A stretch of DNA of 64,000 bases from Streptantibioticus cattleyicolor NRRL 8057 = DSM 46488 (GTDB lineage: Bacteria; Actinomycetota; Actinomycetes; Streptomycetales; Streptomycetaceae): contig NC_017585.1 in assembly GCF_000240165.1 (NCBI RefSeq), positions 1,364,001-1,428,000 on the forward strand. Direction: 5' to 3'. The translations under genes were made by a program, and so were the position numbers. Each line of letters begins with the position of its first letter. The stretch's first letter is position 1. Shown here piece after piece: positions 27,163 to 36,019 of the stretch. The notes under the pieces were generated by a model. That model saw only the letters and a program-made list of their open reading frames with translations, did no database searches and was not told where the DNA came from.

Positions 27163-27606
27163 TCAGCCGGCGGGGTGGAAGTGGACGGGGGCGACGACGC
27201 CGGCCAGCCGCCGGCCCAACTCGGCGGAGAAGGCGAGCAGTCCGTCCAGCGGGCGGTGTTGTATCACCGCCCGGACGATACGGCCGTCGTCGCCGGTGGT
27301 GAGGATCGTGCAGCCGGACAGGGCGACCCCGCCGAGCGCGGTGGCCTCCCATTCGAGGTAGCGGCGCGTCCCGCTCGCCGTCTCGTGCGTGAACACCAAC
27401 GACTCGTAGATGCCGCTGGCCGCGCCCATCACCCGGGCGACGTCCTCCCGCCCGGTGACCGGCACACGCAGCCCCGATGCCTCCAGCACCACGTCCTCGG
27501 CGAAGGCGGCGGCGAACGCCTCGGGGTCCTGGGCCGCGAACGCCTCGGTCCACGGCTGGACGGCGACCCCGTCCTCGGTGTTCCCGCCCCGCTGCTGCGC
27601 ACTCAT
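27163..27606 (-). CDS. SnoaL-like (NTF2 fold) protein
   Basis: A 147-residue small alpha+beta protein: WTEAFAAQDPEAFAAAFAED and VVLEASGLRVPVTGREDVAR at the N-terminus, then ASGTRRYLEWEATALGG and a C-terminal RIVRAVIQHRPLDGLLAFS. The fold is shared by polyketide cyclases, isomerases and binding proteins, so the reaction cannot be stated. A GAGGAG site lies 9 bases before the ATG. It is the first gene of a two-gene operon with the alpha/beta hydrolase and is divergent from the MBL hydrolase. Confidence 0.82.
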   Translation of the reverse strand: MSAQQRGGNTEDGVAVQPWTEAFAAQDPEAFAAAFAEDVVLEASGLRVPVTGREDVARVMGAASGIYESLVFTHETASGTRRYLEWEATALGGVALSGCTILTTGDDGRIVRAVIQHRPLDGLLAFSAELGRRLAGVVAPVHFHPAG

Positions 27607-27787
27607 GGAAACCGGCTCCTCTCCCGCCCGCGCCGATCGCGGGCTCGGCTGTATGCCATCAACATAACCATAGCGTGATGGCCTCTGTGAGGTGTGTGCA
27701 TTTACTCCAAGCGAACCGTGCCCGTCGAGGCTTCCGCGACATACCCTATAATCGTTTACAGATTTCGCTCTGTCGGAGGAGGACACC
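27607..27787. promoter_or_regulatory. AT-richer divergent promoter region (NTF2-like operon/MBL hydrolase)
   Basis: This region is clearly less GC-rich than its surroundings. A perfect TATAAT is at 27747-27752, oriented to the plus strand, with a GGAGGAGGA ribosome site before 27788. A dyad GCCATCA (27655-27661) / TGATGGC (27676-27682) and a smaller AATC-N7-GATT (27751-27765) could be operators. No good -35 pairs with TATAAT, suggesting activator dependence. Confidence 0.5.
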
Positions 27788-28626
27788 ATGACCACCCCCA
27801 AGTCCCTGGCGTACTCGACCCTCGTCGTGGCGGGGGCGCCGCGTGCCGGGGGCAGCGTCTGCCGGACGGCCGCCCGATCGTCTCGTCGCCGGTGACCAGC
27901 ACCCTGATCCACGGTGAACGGGACGCGGCGCTCGTCGACCCGCCCTTCACCCACGACCAGATCGCCGAGGTCGGCGACTGGATCGAGGCGTCCGGCAAGC
28001 GGCTGCGGTACGTCTACGTCACCCACGGCCACGGCGACCACTGGTTCGGCACCGGCGAGCTGCTCAAGCGGTTCCCCGGCGCCACGGTGTACGCCACCGA
28101 AGGCACCATCACGGTCATGCGGGAGCAGGCCACCACGGGGCGCGCACAGCTGTGGGACAAGCAGTGGCCCGGCCTGATCCCCGACAGCCCGGTGCTCGCC
28201 GAGCCGGTCCCGGCGGACGGGTTCGAGCTGGAGGGCGACGTGCTGCGGGCGGTGGAGACCGGGCACACCGACACCGACCACACCACCGTGCTGCACGTGC
28301 CCTCCACCGGCCTCGTGATCGCCGGCGACGTCGCCTACAACGGCGTCCACCAGTACTTCCTCGAAGGCGCGGACGGCGGGCTGGACGCCCTCGACCAGGT
28401 CGAGGCGCTCGACCCGACGGCCGTCGTGGCCGGCCACAAGAACACGGCACTGCCCGACTCCCCGGCCGTCCTCGACCAGACCCGGCGATACCTCCGTGAC
28501 GTCGCCGAGCTGCTCGACACCTGCTCCAACGCCCGTGACTTCTTCGACGAGATGCTCCGCCGCCACCCCGACCGGCTCAACCCCGGCCCGGTCTGGTACG
28601 GGGCCGTCGCCCTGCTCGGCGAGTGA
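27788..28626 (+). pseudogene. MBL-fold metallo-hydrolase with an N-terminal frameshift
   Basis: From ATG 27788 (good GGAGGAGG site) the frame reads TTPKSLAYSTLVVAGAPRAG. The rest of the protein (QRLPDGRPIVSSPVTSTLIH onward) is in the -1 frame, so one base seems missing near 27846-27853, next to a run of five G. The body is a complete metallo-beta-lactamase fold: YVTHGHGDHWFG, the metal ligands in GHTDTDHTT and VIAGDVAYNGVH, and VVAGHKN. If the frameshift is real, only a product from GTG 27892 would be made, lacking the first strands. If it is a sequencing slip, this is an intact gene of about 280 residues. The substrate is unknown. Confidence 0.75.
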
Positions 28627-28676
28627 CGCGCGCCCCGGACGCAGTCGGAGGTGACGGCCGCCACTCCCGCTATTTC

Positions 28677-28689
28677 TAACCAATGGTTA
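28677..28689. promoter_or_regulatory. Palindrome in the promoter of the serine hydrolase gene
   Basis: TAACCA-A-TGGTTA is a perfect 13-base dyad about 66 bases before the ATG at 28756, with a TAGCCT hexamer at 28700-28705 as possible -10. The dyad would overlap the -35 region, as for a TetR/MarR-type repressor. No such regulator gene is adjacent. Confidence 0.5.
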
Positions 28690-28755
28690 CTAACTCTGCT
28701 AGCCTCGGACGTGCCCGGCGCGGGCCGGGCGACGCCTCACCATCGGGAGGAAGCC

Positions 28756-29913
28756 ATGCCGGAGCACGACACGCCGCGGGGCACCGTGGCCGAGGGGTTC
28801 GAACCGGTACGGGACGCGTTCGCCGCGGCCGTGCGGCGGGAGGGCGGCGACCTGGCCGCGCAGGTGGTCGCGTACTGGCACGGCGAACGCGTCGTGGACC
28901 TGTGGACGGGGCCGGAGATCACCGGCGACTCGCTGCTGGGCGCCTACTCCGCGAGCAAGGGCGCCGCACACCTGATCGTCGCCCTGCTCGTCCAGGAAGG
29001 CGTGCTCGACCTGGACGAGCGGGTCAGCCACTACTGGCCGGAGTTCGCCGCCGAAGGCAAGCGGGAGATCACCCTGCGTGAACTGCTGGCACACCGGGCC
29101 GGACTGGTCGGCGCGGACACCGGCTTCACCCCCGACGAACTCGCCGACGACCGGGTCGTCGCCGCCCGCCTCGCCAGGCAGCGCCCGTACTGGCGTCCCG
29201 GTACCGCCTTCGGCTACCACGCGCTGGTCGCCGCGGCGCTCACCGGTGAGGTGGTCCGCCGCGCCACCGGCCGGACCGTCCAGGAACTCTTCGCCGAGCG
29301 GGTGCGCGACGTCTACGGGGTCGACTTCCACCTCGGACTCCCGGCGGACCAGGAACCCCGCTTCCTGACCGCGCAGCCCCCGCTGGCCACCCCCGAGCGG
29401 CTGGCCGCGCTGTCGTCACGCGCCACCGGCCCCCACAGCCTGCCCGGTATCGCGTTCAACCGGAACCACCCGGACAACCCGGAGCTGTGGACACTGCCCA
29501 ACCTCCGGACCGTCCGCGCCCTCGGACCGGCCTCCTTCGGCGGCGTCGCCTCGGCGCGCGGCCTGGCCAGGATGTACGCGATCGCCATCGACTCGGTGGA
29601 CGGCCTCCCACCGCTCCTCACGCCGGACACCACCGCCGCCTTCGCGCAGATCCACTCCATCGGCCACGAACTGGTCACCCGCGAGCACAAGGCGTTCACC
29701 GCCGGCTTCCACGCCACCTCCGAGCTGTATCCCTCGCTCGGACAAGGCGCGTTCGGCCACAGCGGCGCCGGCGGCCAGCAGGCCTTCGCCGACCCGCGCA
29801 ACGCCATCGCCTACGGCTACACCCGCCGCCGCTTCCCCTTCCCCAACGGCCCCGCCCCCGAGAACGCCCCCCTCGTCCACGCCCTCCACACCGCCGTCGA
29901 CCGCCTCCGCTGA
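28756..29913 (+). CDS. Beta-lactamase-family serine hydrolase (EstB/DD-peptidase-like)
   Basis: A 385-residue cytoplasmic class C beta-lactamase-fold enzyme with no signal peptide. The nucleophile motif SxxK is SASK in GAYSASKGAAHL (about residue 74). The Tyr motif is in FGYHALVAAALTGEV and the KTG-equivalent is HSGAGGQQ near the C-terminus. Such enzymes are mostly esterases or amidases rather than true beta-lactamases. GGGAGGAA precedes the ATG. Expression is probably controlled through the upstream TAACCA dyad. Confidence 0.88.
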   Translation: MPEHDTPRGTVAEGFEPVRDAFAAAVRREGGDLAAQVVAYWHGERVVDLWTGPEITGDSLLGAYSASKGAAHLIVALLVQEGVLDLDERVSHYWPEFAAEGKREITLRELLAHRAGLVGADTGFTPDELADDRVVAARLARQRPYWRPGTAFGYHALVAAALTGEVVRRATGRTVQELFAERVRDVYGVDFHLGLPADQEPRFLTAQPPLATPERLAALSSRATGPHSLPGIAFNRNHPDNPELWTLPNLRTVRALGPASFGGVASARGLARMYAIAIDSVDGLPPLLTPDTTAAFAQIHSIGHELVTREHKAFTAGFHATSELYPSLGQGAFGHSGAGGQQAFADPRNAIAYGYTRRRFPFPNGPAPENAPLVHALHTAVDRLR

Positions 29914-29935
29914 GCCCCGCCCCCACGGCGCCCGC

Positions 29936-30420
29936 TTACGGGGACTCTCTCAGCCCCGCCCCTTCCCGACGCGCCACCATGGCGAACGGGAACCGGTCGG
30001 CCTCCAGGCAGAGTTCGACGTCGTCCCGGTGGACCCCCGCGTATCCGCGGCGCACCCCCGCGGCGAGATCGGCCGCCGCACGCGACCTCCGGGCGCGCCG
30101 CAGATACGGTTCCACCCCCTCGACACCACCGCCACCGACGCGCCGCGCGACGTACTCCGCACACGCCACGTCCTCCTCCGCCCGCCCCTCCTCACCGGTG
30201 ACGACGAACGTCACCGCGCCGGAACCCGCCGCCCGCAGGAACCCCGCCGTCGCGCCGGCCACGACGAAGCTCGCGCACAACACGAGTGGCGCCTCCGCGA
30301 CCGCCAGGACGCCCACGCTGCCCGCGGTCGTCTTCTGCACGACGGTGCGACCCGCCAGGTCGGTCTTCCTGACCAGACCGCACGCCGACCGGCACGGCCG
30401 GGCGCGGACGAAGGACGCGG
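29936..30420 (-). pseudogene. 5'-truncated 2-phosphosulfolactate phosphatase (ComB-like) remnant
   Basis: The frame contains [58 protein letters not shown] and a normal-looking C-terminus. This is the second half of a ComB family protein. The N-terminal half, including the start, is absent: the sequence becomes unrelated Arg-rich DNA at about 30390 and then meets the stop of the esterase gene. About 140-160 of an expected 240 or so residues remain. Confidence 0.65.
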
Positions 30421-31422
30421 CTACGCCTTCCGCAGCCGGGCGATGATGCCGTCGAGGTCGCGCAGGAACAGCGGGGTGCGCAGCACATGGCCGCCGGGTT
30501 CCTCGTGTGCCTCGTACGGGATGCCGGCCTGGTCCAGTGACGCGCGGAACTCGCGCTGGCCGGCGAGGACTTGGGCCTCGGTGACCTGGTTGAACCAGTC
30601 GACCGGCTGGCCGCCGGTGCCGGCCACCAGGAAGAGGCGTTTGTCGCGGTAGCTGTCGATGTGTTCCACCGGGTTGTCGGCGCTCACCCTGGCTTCGTTC
30701 CACAGTGGGGCGCCGTAGATCGTGCCGCCCGCGAGGTCGGCGACGGCGGAGGAGACGTTGGCCCAGTGGGTGACGAGGCCGAAGTCGCGGCGCAGGCTGG
30801 CCGGTCCGGAGTGGGCGCTGACCGAGGCGAAGTGGCCGGGGTACTTGGCCGCGTACTTCAGCGCGCCGAACCCGCCCATCGAGAACCCGGCGACGGCCCG
30901 CCCGTCGGACTCGGCGTAGGTGCGGAAGTTGGCGTCGACCCACGGCAGCAGCTGGGTCATGTGGAACGTCTCCCAGTCGCGCGGGCCGGTGTTGGAGCTG
31001 ACCGGGTCGGAGTACCAGCCGGCGTGGCCGCCGTCCGGCATCACGACGATGATCGGCTTACCGGCCGTCCAGGCACGGATGCCCAGGCGGTCGTACCAGG
31101 TGAAGTCGGCGGTGAGGCCGCCGCCGTGGAAGAGATGGAGGACGGGGTAGGTGCGTCCGCCGGTGTCGTAGTCGTCCGGGAGCAGGACGTTGACGCCCGG
31201 GTTCCAGCCGATGGCGGCGGTCTGGAAGCGGTAGTAGCGCAGCCGGGGGTCGCGTTCGTCGCGGTCGACGACGCGCAGGCCGAAGCCGTCGCCGGGGGCG
31301 GTGGCCGCCGCGGCCCGGGCGGCCGGGGCGAGGGCACCCGTGGCGCCGAGGGCCAGCGCCGCCGAGAGGCCTCCGGCGGCCTTGAGGACGCCTCGGCGGG
31401 TGGGACGGTCGTCGTTCACCAT
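30421..31422 (-). CDS. Tat-exported esterase (esterase D/mycolyltransferase-like fold)
   Basis: A 333-residue alpha/beta hydrolase of the putative-esterase family (PF00756 type). The twin-arginine signal is [19 protein letters not shown], with cleavage near ARAAAAT. The catalytic Ser is in [15 protein letters not shown], His in [11 protein letters not shown] and the acid probably in the [15 protein letters not shown] region. [19 protein letters not shown] is typical of the family. It is secreted folded and probably acts on a cell-wall, xylan-acetate or lipid ester. SD AGGAG lies 4 bases upstream. The stop abuts the ComB remnant. Confidence 0.87.
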   Translation of the reverse strand: MVNDDRPTRRGVLKAAGGLSAALALGATGALAPAARAAAATAPGDGFGLRVVDRDERDPRLRYYRFQTAAIGWNPGVNVLLPDDYDTGGRTYPVLHLFHGGGLTADFTWYDRLGIRAWTAGKPIIVVMPDGGHAGWYSDPVSSNTGPRDWETFHMTQLLPWVDANFRTYAESDGRAVAGFSMGGFGALKYAAKYPGHFASVSAHSGPASLRRDFGLVTHWANVSSAVADLAGGTIYGAPLWNEARVSADNPVEHIDSYRDKRLFLVAGTGGQPVDWFNQVTEAQVLAGQREFRASLDQAGIPYEAHEEPGGHVLRTPLFLRDLDGIIARLRKA

Positions 31423-31488
31423 GCTCTCCTGACGGTTGACGTGAGGCCGGGCTTTCCGGGCCGGTGGCGTGAACTCCCCGGCGGATGT

Positions 31489-31719
31489 TCAGTGGTGGTG
31501 GCAGGAGACCGCGAAGGACAGCAGCAGGACGATGACGAAGACGGCCTGCAGGCAGGCGACGCCGCCGCCCGGACGTCTGCGGTCGGCCTCCACATGGCCG
31601 CCGGGAGGGATGCCGGGATGCCGCTTGGCGTAGTGCTCGATCTGCAGCTCCACGCCCTCGGACTCGGTGACCCAGGGCGTCTTGTAGCCGCACTCGCCGC
31701 ACCAGTAGCGGTATGCCAT
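31489..31719 (-). CDS. Small zinc-ribbon-like membrane protein
   Basis: A 76-residue protein starting MAYRYWCGECGYKTPWVTES, with a CxxC pair and QIEHYAKRHPG giving possible additional His ligands. A C-terminal hydrophobic helix (LQAVFVIVLLLSFAVSC) ends in CHHH. GGGAGGGG lies 5 bases before the ATG. Similar short proteins are common in Streptomyces, with unknown function. The Cys/His-rich terminus is unusual and could bind metal. It lies 66 bases upstream of the esterase on the same strand. Confidence 0.75.
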   Translation of the reverse strand: MAYRYWCGECGYKTPWVTESEGVELQIEHYAKRHPGIPPGGHVEADRRRPGGGVACLQAVFVIVLLLSFAVSCHHH

Positions 31720-31864
31720 CTCGTCCCCTCCCGGCGCTCCCGACCCGTCGACGATGCTGGTCGGCGCGGGGCTCGCCGCACAGGCCAGACGACCGGCCAG
31801 ATATGACCGGTGGCGGACGGTAGGCTCCTGGCCGGTCGGGCGCGTGAGGGGAGGGGGTGTCGCG

Positions 31865-34234
31865 GTGGCGGACCAGCTGGGGCCGCTGTTGCGTCGGCTG
31901 CGGACGGGGGCGCGGCTGACGCAGGAACAGCTCTCGGAACGGTCCGGGGTGAGCGTGCGGACCATTCGCAGACTGGAGACCGGCAACGCCGTCGACCACC
32001 GGCTGGGCACCGTCAACCGGCTGGCGGACGCGCTGGAGGCCGGCCCCGAGGAACGCCGGCGGCTGGCCGCCGTGGTCGGCGGGGCGCAGGACGCGCCGCA
32101 CGTACCGGTCCCGCCGCCCCCGGTGCGCCCCGGCACCTCGTCGGTCCGCGGGGCGCTCGCCGACCACGCCGGCGAACTCGCCCGCGAGGTCGCCCGCCGC
32201 TGGCGGCGCGAGGAGGAACAGCGCCGGGTCCACGACCCCTTCCCGCTGCCGGTGCGCTGGCACGAGGCCGCCACCGAGCTGACCGACCACTCGGAGAACG
32301 TCCAGCGCCTCGAACCGGGCGCGACGGCCGGCCGGATCGACCTCAGCGGTGACCTGCGCGCCACCGCCGAGGTCTACCGCAGGATCCGCTCCGGGCGGCT
32401 GGTCGTCCTCGGCCGGGCCGGCTCGGGGAAGTCGATCCTGACGATCCGGTTCGTCCTGGACTTCCTGGACACCTGGGCCCCTCCGGACCCGGTACCGGTG
32501 ATCTTCAGCATCGCTTCCTGGGACCCGACGGCCACCGCGCTGCGGGACTGGCTGATCGGCCGGCTGCTGCGCGACCACCCCCATCTGGCCCGCCGGGTCC
32601 CCAGCGGGGAGACGCTCGCCGCCGCGCTCGTCGACGCCGACCTCATCCTGCCGGTGCTCGACGGGTTCGACGAGATCGCCGAAGGGCTGCGGTGCGAGGC
32701 TCTGGAGGCGCTCAACGCCACCTCGCTGCCGCTGGTCCTCACCAGCCGCCGCGGCGAGTACGCCGAGGCGGTCCGGGCCACGGGCACCCCGCTGATCTGG
32801 GCCGCCGGCATCGAGCTGGCCGACCTCACCCTCGACGACCTGACGGCCTACCTGCCCCGCACCACCCGCCCCGCCGCCCGCGGCGACGACGGGTCCGGCG
32901 CCGGCTGGGACGCCGTCCTGGCCCGGCTGGGCGACGGGCGGACCCCCGTCTGCGCCAACCTGGCCGGCGTGCTGAGCACCCCGCTGATGGTCATCCTGGC
33001 GCGCACCCTGTACAGCGGGGCCCGCGACCGGGACCCGGCGGAACTCCTGGACGACCGGCGCTTCCCCACCGAACACGCCCTGGAGGAACACCTGTTGGCG
33101 GGGTTCGTGCCCACCGTCTACCGCGGCCGGCCCGCCGAACGGTCCGCCGCCGGCCACCCCGCCGGACGGCGCGACCCGGACCCGTCCCCGGAACAGGCCC
33201 AGCGCTGGCTCGGCTACCTCGCCCACCGCCTGGTGCTGCCCGACCGCGAACGCCACGACCTCGCCTGGTGGCACATCGCCGGCTCGCTGCGCCGCTCGAC
33301 GCGCCTCACGGCCGTCCTGCTGGCCTCCGCGCTCTGCGTCGCCGTCGCCGACTGGATCGTCGACCTGCTCGCCACCCCGCTGCGGCCGGTGGAGGTCCTG
33401 GTGCAGGGCGCGTTGATGGGGCCGGTCGCGGGGCTGGCCTTCGCCGCGGTGTACGGCGTGGTGGACGCGCTCGGCGGCGGCGTCCTCGAACCGTCCCGGG
33501 TGCGGTTGCGGCTGACCGGGGCGCGTGACGGCGTCGGCCGCCGTCCGGCCCGCTCGTTCACCACCCGCTCCGCGGCGGCGCTCGGCGGGTTCGCCCTCGG
33601 CGCCGGGTGCGCGTGCGCCTTCGCCCTGGAACGGGCGCTCTACAGCGGCGTCCCGCTCACCGACGACGGCGCGCTCACGGTGACGCTCGTCAACGTGCTC
33701 GCCTTCGGACTGATCTTCGGCCTGGCCGCGGGGCTGGTCTTCGGGCTGATGTCCGTGCTCGAAGCGCCGCTGGACGTCACCTCCGCGGCCACCCCCGCCA
33801 GCCTGCTGGCCGCCAACCGCGCGGCGGTCAGACGGCAGATCGCCGTCCTGGTACCGCTGCTCACCCTGGCCATCGCCGGTGGCGGGCGCCTCGTCGTCGG
33901 CCTGCTGCGGGGCTTCCTCGGACCGATGAACTGGGGGCTGACGGACGGCCTCGTCATCGGCGCGGTCGGCGGGCTCGGCGGCGCCTTCGCCTACGTGTTC
34001 TCCTTCACCGCCTGGGGCCACTGGGTGGTGCTGGTCCGCCTCTGGCTGCCGCTGACCGGGAAGCTGCCGTGGGACACGGCCGCGTTCCTGGACGACGCCT
34101 ACCGCCGGGGGGTGCTGCGCCGGACCGGCGCCGTCCACCAGTTCCGCCACACCCGGCTCCAGCACCACCTCGGCCGCCTCCACCGCGAGCGGCGGCCCGA
34201 ATACGCGCGGGCCCGGCTGACCGGCCCACGCTGA
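31865..34234 (+). CDS. HTH-NACHT NTPase with six predicted transmembrane helices
   Basis: A 789-residue protein. GTG 31865 follows a strong GGGGAGGGGG site. Residues 5-60 are an XRE-type HTH (LRTGARLTQEQLSERSG, VRTIRRLETG). Residues about 175-400 are a NACHT/STAND NTPase: Walker A GRAGSGKS at 183-190, Walker B ILPVLDGFDE at 261-270, then LVLTSRRGEYAEAVRATG. From about 480 there are six hydrophobic helices (near 483-503, 512-535, 569-592, 605-632, 658-680, 695-724), and the C-terminus is basic. HTH, switch ATPase and membrane domain in one chain suggest a membrane-linked sensor or immune-type switch. Other bacterial NACHT proteins act in phage defence. No defence partner genes are next to it. 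Confidence 0.88.
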   Translation: MADQLGPLLRRLRTGARLTQEQLSERSGVSVRTIRRLETGNAVDHRLGTVNRLADALEAGPEERRRLAAVVGGAQDAPHVPVPPPPVRPGTSSVRGALADHAGELAREVARRWRREEEQRRVHDPFPLPVRWHEAATELTDHSENVQRLEPGATAGRIDLSGDLRATAEVYRRIRSGRLVVLGRAGSGKSILTIRFVLDFLDTWAPPDPVPVIFSIASWDPTATALRDWLIGRLLRDHPHLARRVPSGETLAAALVDADLILPVLDGFDEIAEGLRCEALEALNATSLPLVLTSRRGEYAEAVRATGTPLIWAAGIELADLTLDDLTAYLPRTTRPAARGDDGSGAGWDAVLARLGDGRTPVCANLAGVLSTPLMVILARTLYSGARDRDPAELLDDRRFPTEHALEEHLLAGFVPTVYRGRPAERSAAGHPAGRRDPDPSPEQAQRWLGYLAHRLVLPDRERHDLAWWHIAGSLRRSTRLTAVLLASALCVAVADWIVDLLATPLRPVEVLVQGALMGPVAGLAFAAVYGVVDALGGGVLEPSRVRLRLTGARDGVGRRPARSFTTRSAAALGGFALGAGCACAFALERALYSGVPLTDDGALTVTLVNVLAFGLIFGLAAGLVFGLMSVLEAPLDVTSAATPASLLAANRAAVRRQIAVLVPLLTLAIAGGGRLVVGLLRGFLGPMNWGLTDGLVIGAVGGLGGAFAYVFSFTAWGHWVVLVRLWLPLTGKLPWDTAAFLDDAYRRGVLRRTGAVHQFRHTRLQHHLGRLHRERRPEYARARLTGPR

Positions 34235-34254
34235 CCCGGCCTGGAGGACGGGGC

Positions 34255-34274
34255 GTCTCCGCCTTTCGGCAGAG
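34255..34274 (+). promoter_or_regulatory. Probable response-regulator site A upstream of the sensor kinase
   Basis: GTCTCCGCCTTTCGGCAGAG lies 60-79 bases before the ATG of the kinase. It is set in the dyad CGTCTC-N14-GAGACG (34254-34279). An 18/20 match occurs in reverse orientation at 36715-36734, upstream of the ABC transporter. GATACT (34321-34326) is a likely -10, 7 bases before the ATG. Confidence 0.6.
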
Positions 34275-34333
34275 AGACGGATCGCCCCGAAGGCGCACAC
34301 CTCCGCCGCGCCCGGGCGCCGATACTGGTCCAT

Positions 34334-36019
34334 ATGTCGCGTCCCAGCATCGTCCGCCGCCTCGCCCGGTACCGCCGGCCCGCGGGCACCGGACGGGCGG
34401 TGGCGGAGACGGCCGGGGCGCTGCTGGCGTCCTTCGCCGTGTACGCGGCGGTGGGAAGGCTCGGACTCCTGCCGCACCCGCGGTTCCAGGCGCTCACGCT
34501 CGCCGTCGGCGCCGGGATCTTCCCGCTGCGCCGCCGTCTCCCCGACGCCGTCCTCCCGGCGCTCGCCGCGCTCACCGGCCCCGCTCCCTGCCTCGCGCCG
34601 ATGACGGCGGTGGCCGCGTACACGGTGGCCCGCGGGACGGACCGGACACGCCGTCTCATCTGGCTGCTGGGCGTGGCCGCCGCGCTCGTCGTCACCGCCG
34701 CCACGGTGACCGCGCCCTGGCTCGGCCAGGGGGCGGTGGCGTACGGGTTCGCCCTCGGCCTCGTCCTCGCGCCGACCGCCGTGGTCGTCCCGGGCCTGGT
34801 CGGCACGGCGTACGGACAGCGCGGCCGCCTGGTGCGGGCGTTGCGCGAACGCGGCGACGCGGCCGAACGCGCCCGCCGGCTCGCCGACAGCGAGGCCCGC
34901 ACCCACGAACGGTCCCGCATCGCCGCCGAGATGCACGACCTCGTGGGCCACCGGCTCAGCCTCGTCTCACTGCACACCGGAGGGCTCGAACTGGCCCTCG
35001 CCGACGCCGCCCCCGAACTGCGCGAGGAGGCCGCCCTGGTCCGGCGGACCACCCGCGACGCCATGCGCGAACTGCGGCAGACACTCGGCGTCCTCGGACC
35101 GCCCGGCCGCGACACCGGCCCCGACGCGCTCACCGACGCGACCGGCACCCGCGCCGACATCGAGGCCCTGGTCGCGCAGTCCGGCCGGGGCGGGATCGCC
35201 GTCCGGCTGGAGTGGACGGGGCCCGACCTCGACACCCGCCCGGCAGCGGTACGCCGCGCGGTGCACCGGGTCGTCCGCGAGGCCCTGACCAACGTGCACC
35301 GGTACGCGACGGCGGCCCACGTCACCGTCTCGGTCACGCACGACGACGCCACGGTACGGGTCCGCGTCCGCAACGGCGCCCCACCCGGGCCGCCCGTGTC
35401 CGGCGAGACCCTGGGCACCGGTCGCGGCCTGACCGGGCTGCGGGAACGGGTGCACCTGCTCGGCGGCGCGTTCGACGCCGGCCCGCTGCCGTCCGGCGGC
35501 TTCCAGGTCGACGCGCTGGTACCGGCCGAACCCGGCGACGCCGCCAGCCCCGGACCGCCCGGCTCCGGCGCCCCGGGCCCGGACGACCTGCCCGGCGCGA
35601 CGGGGCAGCGCGCCGCCCGCGAGCCGCCTGGACGCCGCACCGTCGAGGCGGCCACGCTCGCCTTCGGGCTGGTGGCGCTGTGCGTGCTCATGGTGCTCGG
35701 CGTCTCCTTCGTCTACGCCGTCCAGCCGCACGGGCGCGCCGGCCCCGCGCCGCTGCCCCGCGTCGGTATGACCTACCAGGAGATGGCGGCGACCGGCGTG
35801 CTGGACAACGCGGCGGTCAGGGCCGCGGCCACCGGTCACGAGCCGCCCCGCCCCGCCGGTGCGGCCGGCTGCGTGTACCCGTTCAACGGCGGCACCGTGA
35901 GCCGCCCCGGCGGCCTGACGATCGCCCGCTACTGCTTCGACACCGCTCAACGCCTCATCGCCATCGACCGTTTCACCGTCCCGTCGGTCCGGGACGCCAC
36001 GCCCTGGGAGACCCCGTGA
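34334..36019 (+). CDS. Sensor histidine kinase with an unusual C-terminal membrane/extracytoplasmic extension
   Basis: A 561-residue kinase of the NarL-partner (HisKA_3) type. About four transmembrane helices occur at residues 25-165. The H-box is AEMHDLVGHRLSLVSLHTG with phospho-His near 201, the N-box is REALTNVHRYA near 315, and the G-box region is GTGRGLTGLRERVHLLGG. After the ATPase domain a Pro-rich linker leads to another transmembrane helix (about 440-465) and a roughly 95-residue terminal domain with two Cys (AAGCVYPFNGG, IARYCFDTAQ), predicted outside the cell. The stop overlaps the response regulator start by 4 bases. Confidence 0.92.
   Translation: MSRPSIVRRLARYRRPAGTGRAVAETAGALLASFAVYAAVGRLGLLPHPRFQALTLAVGAGIFPLRRRLPDAVLPALAALTGPAPCLAPMTAVAAYTVARGTDRTRRLIWLLGVAAALVVTAATVTAPWLGQGAVAYGFALGLVLAPTAVVVPGLVGTAYGQRGRLVRALRERGDAAERARRLADSEARTHERSRIAAEMHDLVGHRLSLVSLHTGGLELALADAAPELREEAALVRRTTRDAMRELRQTLGVLGPPGRDTGPDALTDATGTRADIEALVAQSGRGGIAVRLEWTGPDLDTRPAAVRRAVHRVVREALTNVHRYATAAHVTVSVTHDDATVRVRVRNGAPPGPPVSGETLGTGRGLTGLRERVHLLGGAFDAGPLPSGGFQVDALVPAEPGDAASPGPPGSGAPGPDDLPGATGQRAAREPPGRRTVEAATLAFGLVALCVLMVLGVSFVYAVQPHGRAGPAPLPRVGMTYQEMAATGVLDNAAVRAAATGHEPPRPAGAAGCVYPFNGGTVSRPGGLTIARYCFDTAQRLIAIDRFTVPSVRDATPWETP

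Noticed and set aside
31865-34234. Calling the NACHT protein an anti-phage defence system
   Set aside because: The domain order is suggestive, but no partner defence genes, mobile element borders or known defence-island context are visible.
31058-34951. A 1297-codon minus-strand open frame across the NACHT and kinase genes
   Set aside because: It is antisense to genes with clear motifs (Walker A/B, H-box) and encodes only low-complexity Gly/Arg/Val sequence.
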